From assembly GCF_033441515.1 (NCBI RefSeq), contig NZ_JAWQJT010000001.1, positions 1,302,001 to 1,366,000 on the forward strand: DNA of 64,000 nucleotides, read 5' to 3'. The notes beneath the pieces were generated by a model. It made no database searches. It saw only the letters and a program-made list of their open reading frames with translations, and had not been told where the DNA came from. Of this stretch, positions 43,603 to 51,883 are shown in pieces (the first letter of the stretch is position 1; the number at the start of each line of letters is the position of its first letter). The position numbers and the translations under genes were made by a program. The stretch comes from Amycolatopsis solani. Lineage in GTDB: Bacteria > Actinomycetota > Actinomycetes > Mycobacteriales > Pseudonocardiaceae.

Positions 43603-45005
43603 GGCACGATCACCACCGCGGTGGACACCTTGTCCACCAGCGCCGAGTAAGAGGCGTTAGCGGCGACCTGGTCGGCAATCGTGGCGTACGTGGCGAGCAC
43701 GTCGGCATAGGTGAACGTGTCGCTGTACACCGTGGATGCGGGCGCGGCGACCTCGGTCAGCGGCAGGTCGAAGTACCGGCGCGTCGAGCGAACCGAGTAC
43801 CGCGGTCGTGAGCGGGTGCTGTTGCCGATCGAGGCGTACATGGTCGGCACCGCGCTGCGCAGCGTCGGCGCCTGGACGAACACGGTGTGCCCGGTGCTCA
43901 ACGCGTTGTCGAAGTCGTCAGCCGCGTCGTATCCGAGGGTCGAGACCTGCAACGTCAGCCGCCGAGAACCGCGGACGTCGTCGATTGCGATGGGCATCGT
44001 GCGGCCCACGACATCGACGATCTCGGAGCGTGACGGCCTCTCGATCTCGGACACGTCGGTGACGGTGACGCGGCGGTTCAGTGACGGCCGGCGGACGTTC
44101 TTGATCCACACGGAATCGAGAACCGGGGTGATCGTCGAAGTTTCGACGCCCACGTTGGCGCGGCGAGTCATGCGCAGCAGGCGCGCCTTGGACGCGGCGG
44201 AGCTGCCGCCCGACCACGCCATCGTGCCGGCGACGACGGTCCGGATGTTCACCGTGGCATCGGTACGCCAAGACAGGTTCGTCTCGACGTTGGCGCCGGC
44301 GGTGTTGCTGCTGCCCACCTGGTCGCCGAACAGGCTTGGCGGGGCGGCGCCGGTCGCCGCCGACCCCTTCCATGCGTGCATCACCCACGCGACGCCGTCC
44401 TGCGCCAGCGCGCCGCCCGGGTACGCGACGTTCTGCGCTGCGGCGTTGACGAGCAGCTGCACGTGTACCGGGGCGTCTGCGTTCGTCCACGCCCGGATGT
44501 AGGCCGAGCAGCTGTCACCCGTTGTGCCGCCGCTGAACGCCACGGACGGCGCAGTGACGCCGGCGGCCATGGTCCGGTAGAACACCGCCATGTTCGTGGC
44601 GCCGGAAAGCACGCGCGTCCACCCGCTCGGCGTCGTGATCGTGGCGGCGTTGTTGAAGTGCGAGACGAACAGCAGCAGCATGGCACCATTCGGTGCGCCG
44701 GCGGGCAGCGGCGGGTTCAACGTCGAGTTGTTGCCGGTGGCGACGCCGCCAGCCCCGGCCGGCTGCACGGCGGCCGAGTCGATGGCGGTCACGCGGTAGG
44801 TGTTCGCGGCGCCGGCGATGAACTCGTAGTCGTCGACCTTGCCCGCGCCGCCACTCAGTCCGACCTTGTCGCCGCCGCGCACGGTGGTCCAAGTGATCCC
44901 GTCTGTGGAGCGCTGGACCACGGCGTAGTCGGCGTCCGCGGTTAGCCCGGTGAAGCTGATCCGCACGCGCGACAGGTCGGACAGGTAGGTGGTGGTCGTG
45001 GTCAT
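43599..45005 (-). CDS. Distal tail/baseplate protein
   Basis: A 468-residue beta-rich protein. An N-terminal fibronectin-like part (YLSDLSRVRISFTGLTADAD) is followed by a concanavalin-like middle region (about 85-270) and a C-terminal tail-tip part (RPSLNRRVTVTDVSEIERPS). It lies directly downstream of the tape measure gene, the usual place of the distal tail protein. The start overlaps nothing but its stop overlaps DUF5047. Confidence 0.82.
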   Translation of the reverse strand: MTTTTTYLSDLSRVRISFTGLTADADYAVVQRSTDGITWTTVRGGDKVGLSGGAGKVDDYEFIAGAANTYRVTAIDSAAVQPAGAGGVATGNNSTLNPPLPAGAPNGAMLLLFVSHFNNAATITTPSGWTRVLSGATNMAVFYRTMAAGVTAPSVAFSGGTTGDSCSAYIRAWTNADAPVHVQLLVNAAAQNVAYPGGALAQDGVAWVMHAWKGSAATGAAPPSLFGDQVGSSNTAGANVETNLSWRTDATVNIRTVVAGTMAWSGGSSAASKARLLRMTRRANVGVETSTITPVLDSVWIKNVRRPSLNRRVTVTDVSEIERPSRSEIVDVVGRTMPIAIDDVRGSRRLTLQVSTLGYDAADDFDNALSTGHTVFVQAPTLRSAVPTMYASIGNSTRSRPRYSVRSTRRYFDLPLTEVAAPASTVYSDTFTYADVLATYATIADQVAANASYSALVDKVSTAVVIVP

Positions 45006-47554
45006 CGCATGCCCCCGGTACCGGCGCCGGCGGCGCGCGCAGTGGCGCGGCCGGACTCGTCGATCTCGACCTGAATCCGCTCACTCATGCCCTTACCGAG
45101 ATCCACCGTCAGTTCAATGACCTGCGGCGTGGACGTGCCGGCGGCGCTCGCGCGCGCAGCGGACGCGCCGGCCGCGGCGGCGGTCGACGCGGCCGAGGGC
45201 ACCGGCGCTAGGAGATCCGAAGGCACCTCGGCGGCAACACGACCGGTCAGCGCGCGCATGGCGGCGACCGCGTTTCCGGTCCGCGCCAACACGCCCTCGC
45301 CGAACTGCTCGGCGATGGACATCCCGGAGTACAGCACCCATCCGCGACCCGAAAACGGTCCGTATTTGGCGGGGCTAAAGGGAAAGAGTCCGCGTAGTCG
45401 ACCGAGCAGGTTGCCCACCTTGGAGAACACACCACCGAAAGCGGCGTCGATCCCGCGGCCCAGTCCGACGATGATTGCTTTGCCGGACTCGAACAGCAGC
45501 GATCCGGCGTTCGCCATCGCTTCCGGGATGCGTCGCACCATCCCGCGCAGGATGTCGAGCACGCCGAACGATCCGCGATTGGCGCCGTCGGGCATCCCCA
45601 TGATCGCGCTGCCGAATTGGTTCGAGGCGCTGGCGCCGCCCATCCCAGCGATGCCGACCGCCTGCCCCATGCCGGTCGACAGCGCGCCACCGATGCCGGA
45701 CATCGACGACGTCGTGTCGCCCTGCATCCCCATCAGCGCGCTACCGAAGTCGGTGCGCATCGCGCCTGCCTTGGTGGCGACGCCTTCGCCCATGCCGGAC
45801 ATCGCGGACAGCGCGTCGCCGGCCATCCCGGCCCAGTTGGTTTGCGTGATGGTGCGCATGGTGTCGGTCGTCTGCTGCATCCCGGCAGCCATGGTCTTTC
45901 CGGCGCCGACGACGTCGCCCATCATCAGTTGCGCGAGCGCGGTCAGCAGCGTTACGGCGGCGATCAAGGGGATGTTCAGCAGCATGACCACCGGCGCGAG
46001 CATGATCAGAACTGCGGCGAACGGGGCGAGCGCGCGAACCAGTATCGGGATGATTGGGGCGAGTCCGCGCACCAGCTGCTCGACGACCGGGGACAGCGCG
46101 CGCACCACCGGTTCGAGGATGTGGCCCAAGTCCTCGAAAGCGGGGCCGAGGCTGTCGGCCAGGATATCCGCGACGGTGCCGAGCAGCGTTCCCAGCGGCT
46201 CGATCAGCGGGCCGACCGCGCGTAGCGCCGGCTGTAGCACGCGGGACAGCGCATCGCCCACTTTGGACAGAACCTCGCCCAAGGTGCGGAACGTTTCCTG
46301 CCCCTGGGGGGATTCCACGAAGTCTTTCACGGCCTTGATAGCCGGTGACAACACGGGGGCGACGCCGGCGCCACCTTCACGCAATGCGCCGAACACCGAC
46401 TTGGCAATGTCCCAGACATCGCCGAGTACGTCGCCGAGGTCGCGCAGGGTGTCGAGCCCCGTCTGCATCCAATCCCACAGCCGGCCGGAGTCTTTGAGTC
46501 CGCGGATCCAGTCGGCGAACCGCTGCGCGACGTCGCCGGCGCCTTCGGTCAGGTCGGTGAGCATCGCCGAGCCGACGGACGCGATGTCGAGGAACGCCTG
46601 AATGACCGGCGCCGCGGCCTTGCCGATGTTGCGGATGATGTCCGCGCCGTTGTCGAGAATCGCGTTGAGACTGTTCAGGTTCGAGCGCTCGCGCGCCATC
46701 GCGGTGATGCGCGTGATGGTCGACGAGATCGCCGCGGCGACGTTCTGGAAATGGCTAGTCGTTCGGGGTAGCAACGCATTCACATCGCGTACCGCAGGTG
46801 CGAGCGCTGAGCGGAACGTGCTCGACACCTTCTCTTTCAGACGGTCAAGTGTGCTTTCGCTGCCCTCAAAGGCTTTCTTAACTCCATCGGCGCCCAGCTT
46901 CCACGTGATCATCCCGGCCGCACCCACGGCGATGGCACCCGGAATCAGCCCCAGTGCGCCGGACGCGGCGCCGGCCCACCCCACGATGCTGGTCAGGGTC
47001 CCGATCACGCTGTTGAGCCCGCCGAGCTGCAACGCCTTGCCGGCGAAACCTGCGGCCAGGCCGCGCGCGACGGACAGGAACTTGGTGCGCAGCTTTTCGA
47101 GCTTGCTACTGCGGCGGTCCATCTCCGATTCGAACGCGCGCAGCGCCTTGTCGCGCTCGGACTGCTCGGCGCGCGAGATGCGTTCCAGCTCGGCGCGCGC
47201 CTTCTCGGCGGCCTTCACTCGCTCGCGCTCGGCGCGCTCGAACTCCTGTTGCTTCGCGCGGGTGCGGCGGACGTCCTCGGCGTACGCGGCCTCTTCAAGC
47301 TTCCCCTGCCGGATCAGCTCGGCCTCGTGCGCCTTCGCCCGCCGTTCCTCTTCGGCGTAAGCCGCGGCCTCGGCACGAGCGCGTGCCTCGGCGTCGCGCT
47401 CGGCCTGCTTCTCGCGGCGCGCTGCCTCTGCGTAGGCCATCGCCTCGGCGCGGTCGACTTCCTTGATATCGCGTTCGGCTTTCCGCGCCGCGGCGTCGAG
47501 CCCCCGGGCGGTGCCGTCGAGCTTGATTCGGATAGTGCGCTCGGTGTCGCTCAT
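45002..47554 (-). CDS. Tape measure protein
   Basis: An 850-residue protein. The N-terminal third is a charged coiled coil (about residues 15-155; many Ala-Glu-Arg heptads); hydrophobic helices at about 165-210 and 300-390 and Gly/Met-rich repeats at about 560-690 follow. ATG 47554 overlaps the upstream stop; the longer open frame adds unrelated Arg-rich sequence. It is the longest tail gene. At about 0.15 nm per residue it would set a tail of about 130 nm. Confidence 0.93.
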   Translation of the reverse strand: MSDTERTIRIKLDGTARGLDAAARKAERDIKEVDRAEAMAYAEAARREKQAERDAEARARAEAAAYAEEERRAKAHEAELIRQGKLEEAAYAEDVRRTRAKQQEFERAERERVKAAEKARAELERISRAEQSERDKALRAFESEMDRRSSKLEKLRTKFLSVARGLAAGFAGKALQLGGLNSVIGTLTSIVGWAGAASGALGLIPGAIAVGAAGMITWKLGADGVKKAFEGSESTLDRLKEKVSSTFRSALAPAVRDVNALLPRTTSHFQNVAAAISSTITRITAMARERSNLNSLNAILDNGADIIRNIGKAAAPVIQAFLDIASVGSAMLTDLTEGAGDVAQRFADWIRGLKDSGRLWDWMQTGLDTLRDLGDVLGDVWDIAKSVFGALREGGAGVAPVLSPAIKAVKDFVESPQGQETFRTLGEVLSKVGDALSRVLQPALRAVGPLIEPLGTLLGTVADILADSLGPAFEDLGHILEPVVRALSPVVEQLVRGLAPIIPILVRALAPFAAVLIMLAPVVMLLNIPLIAAVTLLTALAQLMMGDVVGAGKTMAAGMQQTTDTMRTITQTNWAGMAGDALSAMSGMGEGVATKAGAMRTDFGSALMGMQGDTTSSMSGIGGALSTGMGQAVGIAGMGGASASNQFGSAIMGMPDGANRGSFGVLDILRGMVRRIPEAMANAGSLLFESGKAIIVGLGRGIDAAFGGVFSKVGNLLGRLRGLFPFSPAKYGPFSGRGWVLYSGMSIAEQFGEGVLARTGNAVAAMRALTGRVAAEVPSDLLAPVPSAASTAAAAGASAARASAAGTSTPQVIELTVDLGKGMSERIQVEIDESGRATARAAGAGTGGMR

Positions 47555-48054
47555 GAGGCGTCCACCGCAGCGAAGTCGCGCACGATCGCGTCCGCCATCC
47601 GTTCCCACGCCGCGGCGATGTCGGGCGCGTTGCGCTCGACGACCGGGAAGAACGTGTAGGCGTCGCTGCCCTGGTGTGGCCGGTACTGACGGCCGACTGA
47701 CGTTCCGTACCGCGGGGAGGCGTACCACCCCGAACGGCGCGTCATGCCGAACACAGCGCCGAACAGCACGCCCCATGCCGGCGCACGGCGGCTGCCTACC
47801 CGCGTGGTGCCGCCAGCCTGCACCGCAGGAATCCGATCCCGCACCGCCTTGACGGTCGGCGCGAGCAACGGCCCTTGCGCGCCGCCGGCGACGCGGAAGT
47901 CATCGGCGGCGCGCAGGGCGAGCGTGTCGGCGAGCCGCAGCGACGCGTCGCGCAGCTCGTCGCTTGCTTCCTTGGGCAGCAAGGAGAAGGCACGCAGCAC
48001 CTCGCGGGCGCCGTCAATGTGCATGCGGACGGTGAGTGTGCGCCGAACGGGCAT
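47551..48054 (-). CDS. Phage structural protein, HK97 gp10-like
   Basis: A 167-residue protein beginning MPVRRTLTVRMHIDGAREVL with an RSGWYASPRYGTSVGRQYRPH segment and the C-terminal EAWERMADAIVRDF-type helix of gp10-like proteins. It lies between the tail chaperone and the tape measure gene, not among the connectors where gp10 homologues normally sit. Function is inferred from fold resemblance only. Confidence 0.7.
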   Translation of the reverse strand: MPVRRTLTVRMHIDGAREVLRAFSLLPKEASDELRDASLRLADTLALRAADDFRVAGGAQGPLLAPTVKAVRDRIPAVQAGGTTRVGSRRAPAWGVLFGAVFGMTRRSGWYASPRYGTSVGRQYRPHQGSDAYTFFPVVERNAPDIAAAWERMADAIVRDFAAVDAS

Positions 48055-48094
48055 GGCCGTGCCTCCTCCCGGGTACCGGAATGGGCCGGCTACG

Positions 48095-48289
48095 TCAGCC
48101 GGACCACTGGATCGGGCCTCCGGCCCCGGGCGTGTCGGTAGAGCCGGACACGGCGGCGTGCTGCTCCCTAAGCAGCTGAGTCGCTGTTGCGATCGTGCGC
48201 GGGTCCGCGGCTTCCCAGTACTCGACAGGGATGTGCGAGGACAGCGCGAGGTCGATCAGCTTGCGGTTCAGCGACCCCTCTGGGAAGGG
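48095..48289 (-). CDS. Tail assembly chaperone, -1 frameshift extension
   Basis: Open frame without its own start, reached by a -1 shift from the 48268-48540 gene. The encoded text (LNRKLIDLALSSHIPVEYWE, then ADPRTIATATQLLREQ) is typical of the second part of actinophage tail chaperones. The shift would fall on Pro codon CCT (48288-48286), where the tRNA can re-pair with CCC. It makes the gpGT-like long form that brings tail tube subunits to the tape measure. Confidence 0.7.
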   Translation of the reverse strand, partial: PFPEGSLNRKLIDLALSSHIPVEYWEAADPRTIATATQLLREQHAAVSGSTDTPGAGGPIQWSG

Positions 48290-48540
48290 TCGTCGTAGCC
48301 GTCCTCCACCTCGAAGTCGAGCGTGTAGGACGCCTCGAACTCCTCGGGGTCGCCGCTGAACTTCTTCAACCGCTTGCACGCGATGTACGCGACCTTGTAC
48401 AGGTCTTCCATCGCGAGGTGTTCGAGCAGCCGTTTGAGGCTCGCGCCCTTGTTCCGCTTCTCCCACTGGAGAACGTCCCGGCTGTCGGCCTTGACGTCGA
48501 ACGGCTCGCCGTCTTCCGGGGTGATGGTGAAGATGAACAC
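48268..48540 (-). CDS. Tail assembly chaperone, short form
   Basis: A 90-residue protein, MFIFTITPEDGEPFDVKADS and helical middle (WEKRNKGASLKRLLEHLAME). It occupies the G position of the lambda G/GT pair: after the tail tube, before the tape measure. Its C-terminus is acidic (SYTLDFEVEDGYDDPSQ) and overlaps the -1 frame extension by about 200 bases. Confidence 0.82.
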   Translation of the reverse strand: MFIFTITPEDGEPFDVKADSRDVLQWEKRNKGASLKRLLEHLAMEDLYKVAYIACKRLKKFSGDPEEFEASYTLDFEVEDGYDDPSQRGR

Positions 48541-48585
48541 GCGGGTGTGCCTCGACTTTCTACTGTGGATGAATAGCGGGGATGA

Positions 48586-48942
48586 CTAGGCGATCTTGAC
48601 CACGGCGCGGGTCACGGACGCAACTGCGCTGTAGTCGACGAGCCCCTTGCCGACGTTCGCGTCACCGATCGGCTGCCTGTAGTGGTTCGAGGTGAGCGGA
48701 ATCAGCTTCGGCGTGGTACCGACGGGGACGGTGACGACGCGGTCGGCCACCGTCAGGTCGCCGTCGACCGCGTCGGGGGTCTGGATCGTGACGGTGATGG
48801 GCGCGGCCGATCCGTTGATCACGGAAAGGAACACCCCGCGGCCGACCTCGACCGCGTCACCGTCGACCGTCGGACCGGTGTGATTGGCCACGAGCCCGGC
48901 GAGCGGCACCGGCTGCGTTGCGGGGGTGAGACGTGCAGCCAT
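48586..48942 (-). CDS. Small beta-rich structural protein
   Basis: A 118-residue protein with alternating Val/Thr beta strands and no signal peptide. It lies between the tail tube and the chaperone. It may be a decoration or Ig-like tail accessory protein; the sequence GRGVFLSVINGSAAPITVTI suggests an immunoglobulin-like sandwich. Confidence 0.72.
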   Translation of the reverse strand: MAARLTPATQPVPLAGLVANHTGPTVDGDAVEVGRGVFLSVINGSAAPITVTIQTPDAVDGDLTVADRVVTVPVGTTPKLIPLTSNHYRQPIGDANVGKGLVDYSAVASVTRAVVKIA

Positions 48943-48945
48943 GGG

Positions 48946-49380
48946 TCAGCCGATCCTCTCGTAATCGAGCCCGTCGCCGAGGGTGCCGAGAATCGACAGC
49001 TTGATTTCGGACATCTCTGTCTTGCGTGCTTCGTCGCCGGCCGGCGGCGCCTTGAGTAGCACGCGACCGGTCCAGCGCACGTGTTCGCCGGCGATCTCGG
49101 GGTGGTGGTCCAACTGGAAATCGGCCTCGATGTTGTTGTTGGACCACAGGTAGTCGTCGAGCCCACCGGCGCGCCAGTCGCTGACCCACTTCAGTTCCAG
49201 CGTCGGTTCGCCGTCGGTCTCCTCGACGAACGAGTTGTTTTCCGAGGTGGTGCCGTAGGTGTAGACCCGGTCCCCGTCCTTTTCGCCCGGGTCGACGTTC
49301 CAGCTTGTGAGCTGGGTCTGAAATTCGGTGCCACCGATGGTGAACACGATCTGCTTAAGGCGCCGCTGATGCACGGTCAT
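48946..49380 (-). CDS. Major tail tube protein
   Basis: A 144-residue protein. Beta-rich with FTIGGTEFQTQLTSWNVDPG, GEPTLELKWVSDWRAGGLDD and a helix before LDYERIG. Size and location fit the tail tube subunit that stacks around the tape measure. The ATG overlaps the previous stop. Confidence 0.83.
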   Translation of the reverse strand: MTVHQRRLKQIVFTIGGTEFQTQLTSWNVDPGEKDGDRVYTYGTTSENNSFVEETDGEPTLELKWVSDWRAGGLDDYLWSNNNIEADFQLDHHPEIAGEHVRWTGRVLLKAPPAGDEARKTEMSEIKLSILGTLGDGLDYERIG

Positions 49381-49736
49381 GACAGGCTCATTTCTACGGT
49401 GAACGAGTAGGCGGGAAGGTCCGACTTCCCGGATGTGTAGATGGTCGGGTCGGCCGCACCCACGGTTGTGTCCGAAATGGACTCCAACGCCGCGGCGACG
49501 GGCTCGACGAATTCCCAGAGCTTTGCCTGCGCCTGCTCGTCGAACGGCACGACCAGGAACACGGGAAACTCGGCGGTCGTCGCCGTGCCCGGGTCGTAGG
49601 TCTCGAACTTGATCCGGGGCATACCGACAACGACGCCGGCGCGGTCGACTGTGGCGCCGAGCTTGTAGAACCGCAGCCCAGAAACAGCTCTCAGCGTCTC
49701 GGTGAGCCGGGCGGCGGCGTCCGCGGTGCTGCTCAT
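49377..49736 (-). CDS. Tail completion/terminator protein
   Basis: A 119-residue protein (AARLTETLRAVSGLRFYKLG, then PVFLVVPFDEQAQAKLWEFV). It is of the size and location of a tail terminator (gpU-like). ATG 49736 overlaps the connector stop (ATGA), and its stop overlaps the tail tube start. Confidence 0.78.
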   Translation of the reverse strand: MSSTADAAARLTETLRAVSGLRFYKLGATVDRAGVVVGMPRIKFETYDPGTATTAEFPVFLVVPFDEQAQAKLWEFVEPVAAALESISDTTVGAADPTIYTSGKSDLPAYSFTVEMSLS

Positions 49737-50083
49737 CCGAGCACCCACTTTGCGTGCCGCCCGATGCCCAACAGCCGTTCGATGTCCGGATCGAACGCCG
49801 GCACGCGGCCGGCGCCCAGCTCGGCCATCATCACCATGCCGTCCGGCGAGCGGCGACGGGTGTAGAGCCGAGCGGCGAGCATCAGGCTGCCAAGCACGAG
49901 ATCGGCGGACGGCGCCGGCAAGGTGGACGCCGGGTCGGCGGTGTAGTTGAACCGGGGCCGCACACGCTCGACGAACTCAACGACCGCGTCGAGTCGGCGC
50001 GTTAAGGCGGCATCGTCGGTCGTGTCCTCGGCCGCGATGTCCTTGTCGTCCTTGAGCTCGGCGAGCGTGGGCGGCCATGCCAT
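49733..50083 (-). CDS. Head-tail connector protein
   Basis: A 116-residue helical protein (PPTLAELKDDKDI, then DDAALTRRLDAVVEFVERVR and LGSLMLAARLYTRR) of the gp6/DUF-like head-tail adaptor type. The ...LMLAARLYTRRRSPDG segment is typical of this family. It links portal and tail. Confidence 0.85.
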   Translation of the reverse strand: MAWPPTLAELKDDKDIAAEDTTDDAALTRRLDAVVEFVERVRPRFNYTADPASTLPAPSADLVLGSLMLAARLYTRRRSPDGMVMMAELGAGRVPAFDPDIERLLGIGRHAKWVLG

Positions 50084-50086
50084 CGG

Positions 50087-50542
50087 CTACGCCTCCCCGT
50101 CGGTGGCGTCGTCAGCCGTCAGCGTGGCCTCAGCGATCCAGCCCTGATCGGTGAGCACGTGACCACCGGCCCGGATCGGCTCGTCGGCGGACGGCAGCAG
50201 GCGGTAGCGAGTGACGGTTCCGACCGGCGCGGGCCCCGCCGTCGCCGCGGGCGCCTCGGCCGGCTGGTCGGCGTCGACCGCGGGCTGCTCGGCGTCGTCG
50301 GCGTCCGATACTCGAGAACTTTCTTCCGGCTCGGCGGCCGGGTCGGCGTCGGCAGCCGCGGCGAAGTTCACCGTCTCGGGCTGGTGCTCCGGCCCGCCCG
50401 CGGCCTCGGCCGCCTCGACCCGCGCGCGGATCTCGTCTCGGGTGCCCGAGCTGTCGACGCCGTACGCCTTGGCGTAGGCGACCCACTCGGGTTTGCTGCC
50501 CGAGCTGGCCGGGCGCTCCGGCAGGGTGGTCTCGTCGGCCAT
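50087..50542 (-). CDS. Phage protein with SAP-like N-terminus
   Basis: A 151-residue acidic protein. Residues 18-45 (EWVAYAKAYGVDSSGTRDEI) look like a SAP/HeH helix pair; a long Ala/Glu/Asp-rich linker follows, then a small C-terminal beta part (ADEPIRAGGHVLTDQGWI). It lies between capsid and connector genes. Possibly a head accessory or capsid-binding protein. Confidence 0.75.
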   Translation of the reverse strand: MADETTLPERPASSGSKPEWVAYAKAYGVDSSGTRDEIRARVEAAEAAGGPEHQPETVNFAAAADADPAAEPEESSRVSDADDAEQPAVDADQPAEAPAATAGPAPVGTVTRYRLLPSADEPIRAGGHVLTDQGWIAEATLTADDATDGEA

Positions 50543-50545
50543 AGG

Positions 50546-51883
50546 TCACGCACCGACCGTGTGGCGGACGGCCGCGATGCCGACCGGGCGCAGCACCCGG
50601 GTGGCGAAGTAGCCGAATAGCGCGAGGTCGATGTTGGCCGGCCCGTTGCGCTCCTCGTAACGGAAGGTCAGCAGGCCGGACTCCCACGCCCACGCGTCGT
50701 ACTCGTTGACCATGAGCGCGTCCGCGTCGCCGGCGGCGTTGCCGCCCATCGACCACGCGGGCTGGAACGTGAGCCCGTCGACCTCCCACGACTGCGTCGA
50801 GGCGTTGCCGGTGCCAACGGTGTTGACCGGGTTGCCCGAGGGAAGCAGCGGCCGGCCGTCGCTGTCGACGGCGGTGGCGAACGCCGAGGTACCTTCCTGG
50901 GAGAGGTAGCCGCGGGTCGGCGCGGCGAAGCGCCGGAACGGGTAGAGCGCTTCCGCGAGCCGGACGCCGGCGATCAGTTCCTTGCCGCCGTAGGTGGCGG
51001 CAGCGGCCGAGCCGCCGGCGCTGGTGCTGACCTGGGCGCCGGACGGGACGAACCCGTTGGTGATCGTGCCGCCCTGGCCGTTCGCGCCGTTCAGCTCGGC
51101 GTACACCATCGCCTCGGTCTGCTGCGAGTACGACTCGCCCATCGCCTGCATGGCGATCGCGTCGATGGCGGGGTTCGAGCTGTCGACGATCTCGCGGGTG
51201 AGGGTGAAACCACCGCTGATTGCCTTGGGCGTCACGGTGACCGTCGCCAGCGTCAGCGTGCCCGGGGTCGGGTTGGTGCCCTCGGTGTGCTGGCTGGACA
51301 TGCCCGAGGCGCTGGCGAACGACGGGATGGTGAACGGCGTCGCGTCCTCCAAGGCACCGTGCGAGATGCCGCCGACCAGCGGCCGGCCCTTCATCAGCTG
51401 CGCCACGTACAGGTCCGGCCGGTAGCCGGGCGGGACGACGGCCGCGGCGTTGGTGGTGTTGGCCGCGAACATCGCGTTGGCCACCTGGTGGGCGATGTCC
51501 TTGGTCTGCGCCTCGAACCGCAGCAGCCGCTCGCGCGCGTCGCTGTCGAAGTTGCGGTGCGCGTTCCACGAGTCCTTCACCAGGGACGGGCCGGTGCCGT
51601 TCATGCTGTACACCGGCGCCTCGCGGGTGACCACGGCGCGGCCGGCCGGCACCACCTGGCGCTCGTGCTGCTGCTGGAACGGCAGCCGGGCGAACGCCTC
51701 GGCTACGGCGGTGGCCATCGCCTCGGACATGCCGGCGGTCAGCTGGGCCACGTGCGCTTCGGTGAGGGTGGCCGCCGCCTGCACCTGCTCGGCGGTGGGC
51801 GGGGTAGAGGCCGGACCGGCGGCCGGGACAGCCGGGGCGGCGGTGGGAGCGGCAGGCTGCTGCTCGGGGGCCGGTGCGGTCAT
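50546..51883 (-). CDS. Major capsid protein from internal start (nested)
   Basis: ATG 51883 lies in frame in the fusion gene and is preceded by AAGGAG with a 9-base spacer. It would give a 445-residue protein starting MTAPAPEQQPAAPTA, ahead of a short scaffold-like region and the HK97 capsid fold. This would supply the hundreds of capsid copies a head needs, while portal is needed 12 times. Translation from here is inferred. Confidence 0.65.
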   Translation of the reverse strand: MTAPAPEQQPAAPTAAPAVPAAGPASTPPTAEQVQAAATLTEAHVAQLTAGMSEAMATAVAEAFARLPFQQQHERQVVPAGRAVVTREAPVYSMNGTGPSLVKDSWNAHRNFDSDARERLLRFEAQTKDIAHQVANAMFAANTTNAAAVVPPGYRPDLYVAQLMKGRPLVGGISHGALEDATPFTIPSFASASGMSSQHTEGTNPTPGTLTLATVTVTPKAISGGFTLTREIVDSSNPAIDAIAMQAMGESYSQQTEAMVYAELNGANGQGGTITNGFVPSGAQVSTSAGGSAAAATYGGKELIAGVRLAEALYPFRRFAAPTRGYLSQEGTSAFATAVDSDGRPLLPSGNPVNTVGTGNASTQSWEVDGLTFQPAWSMGGNAAGDADALMVNEYDAWAWESGLLTFRYEERNGPANIDLALFGYFATRVLRPVGIAAVRHTVGA

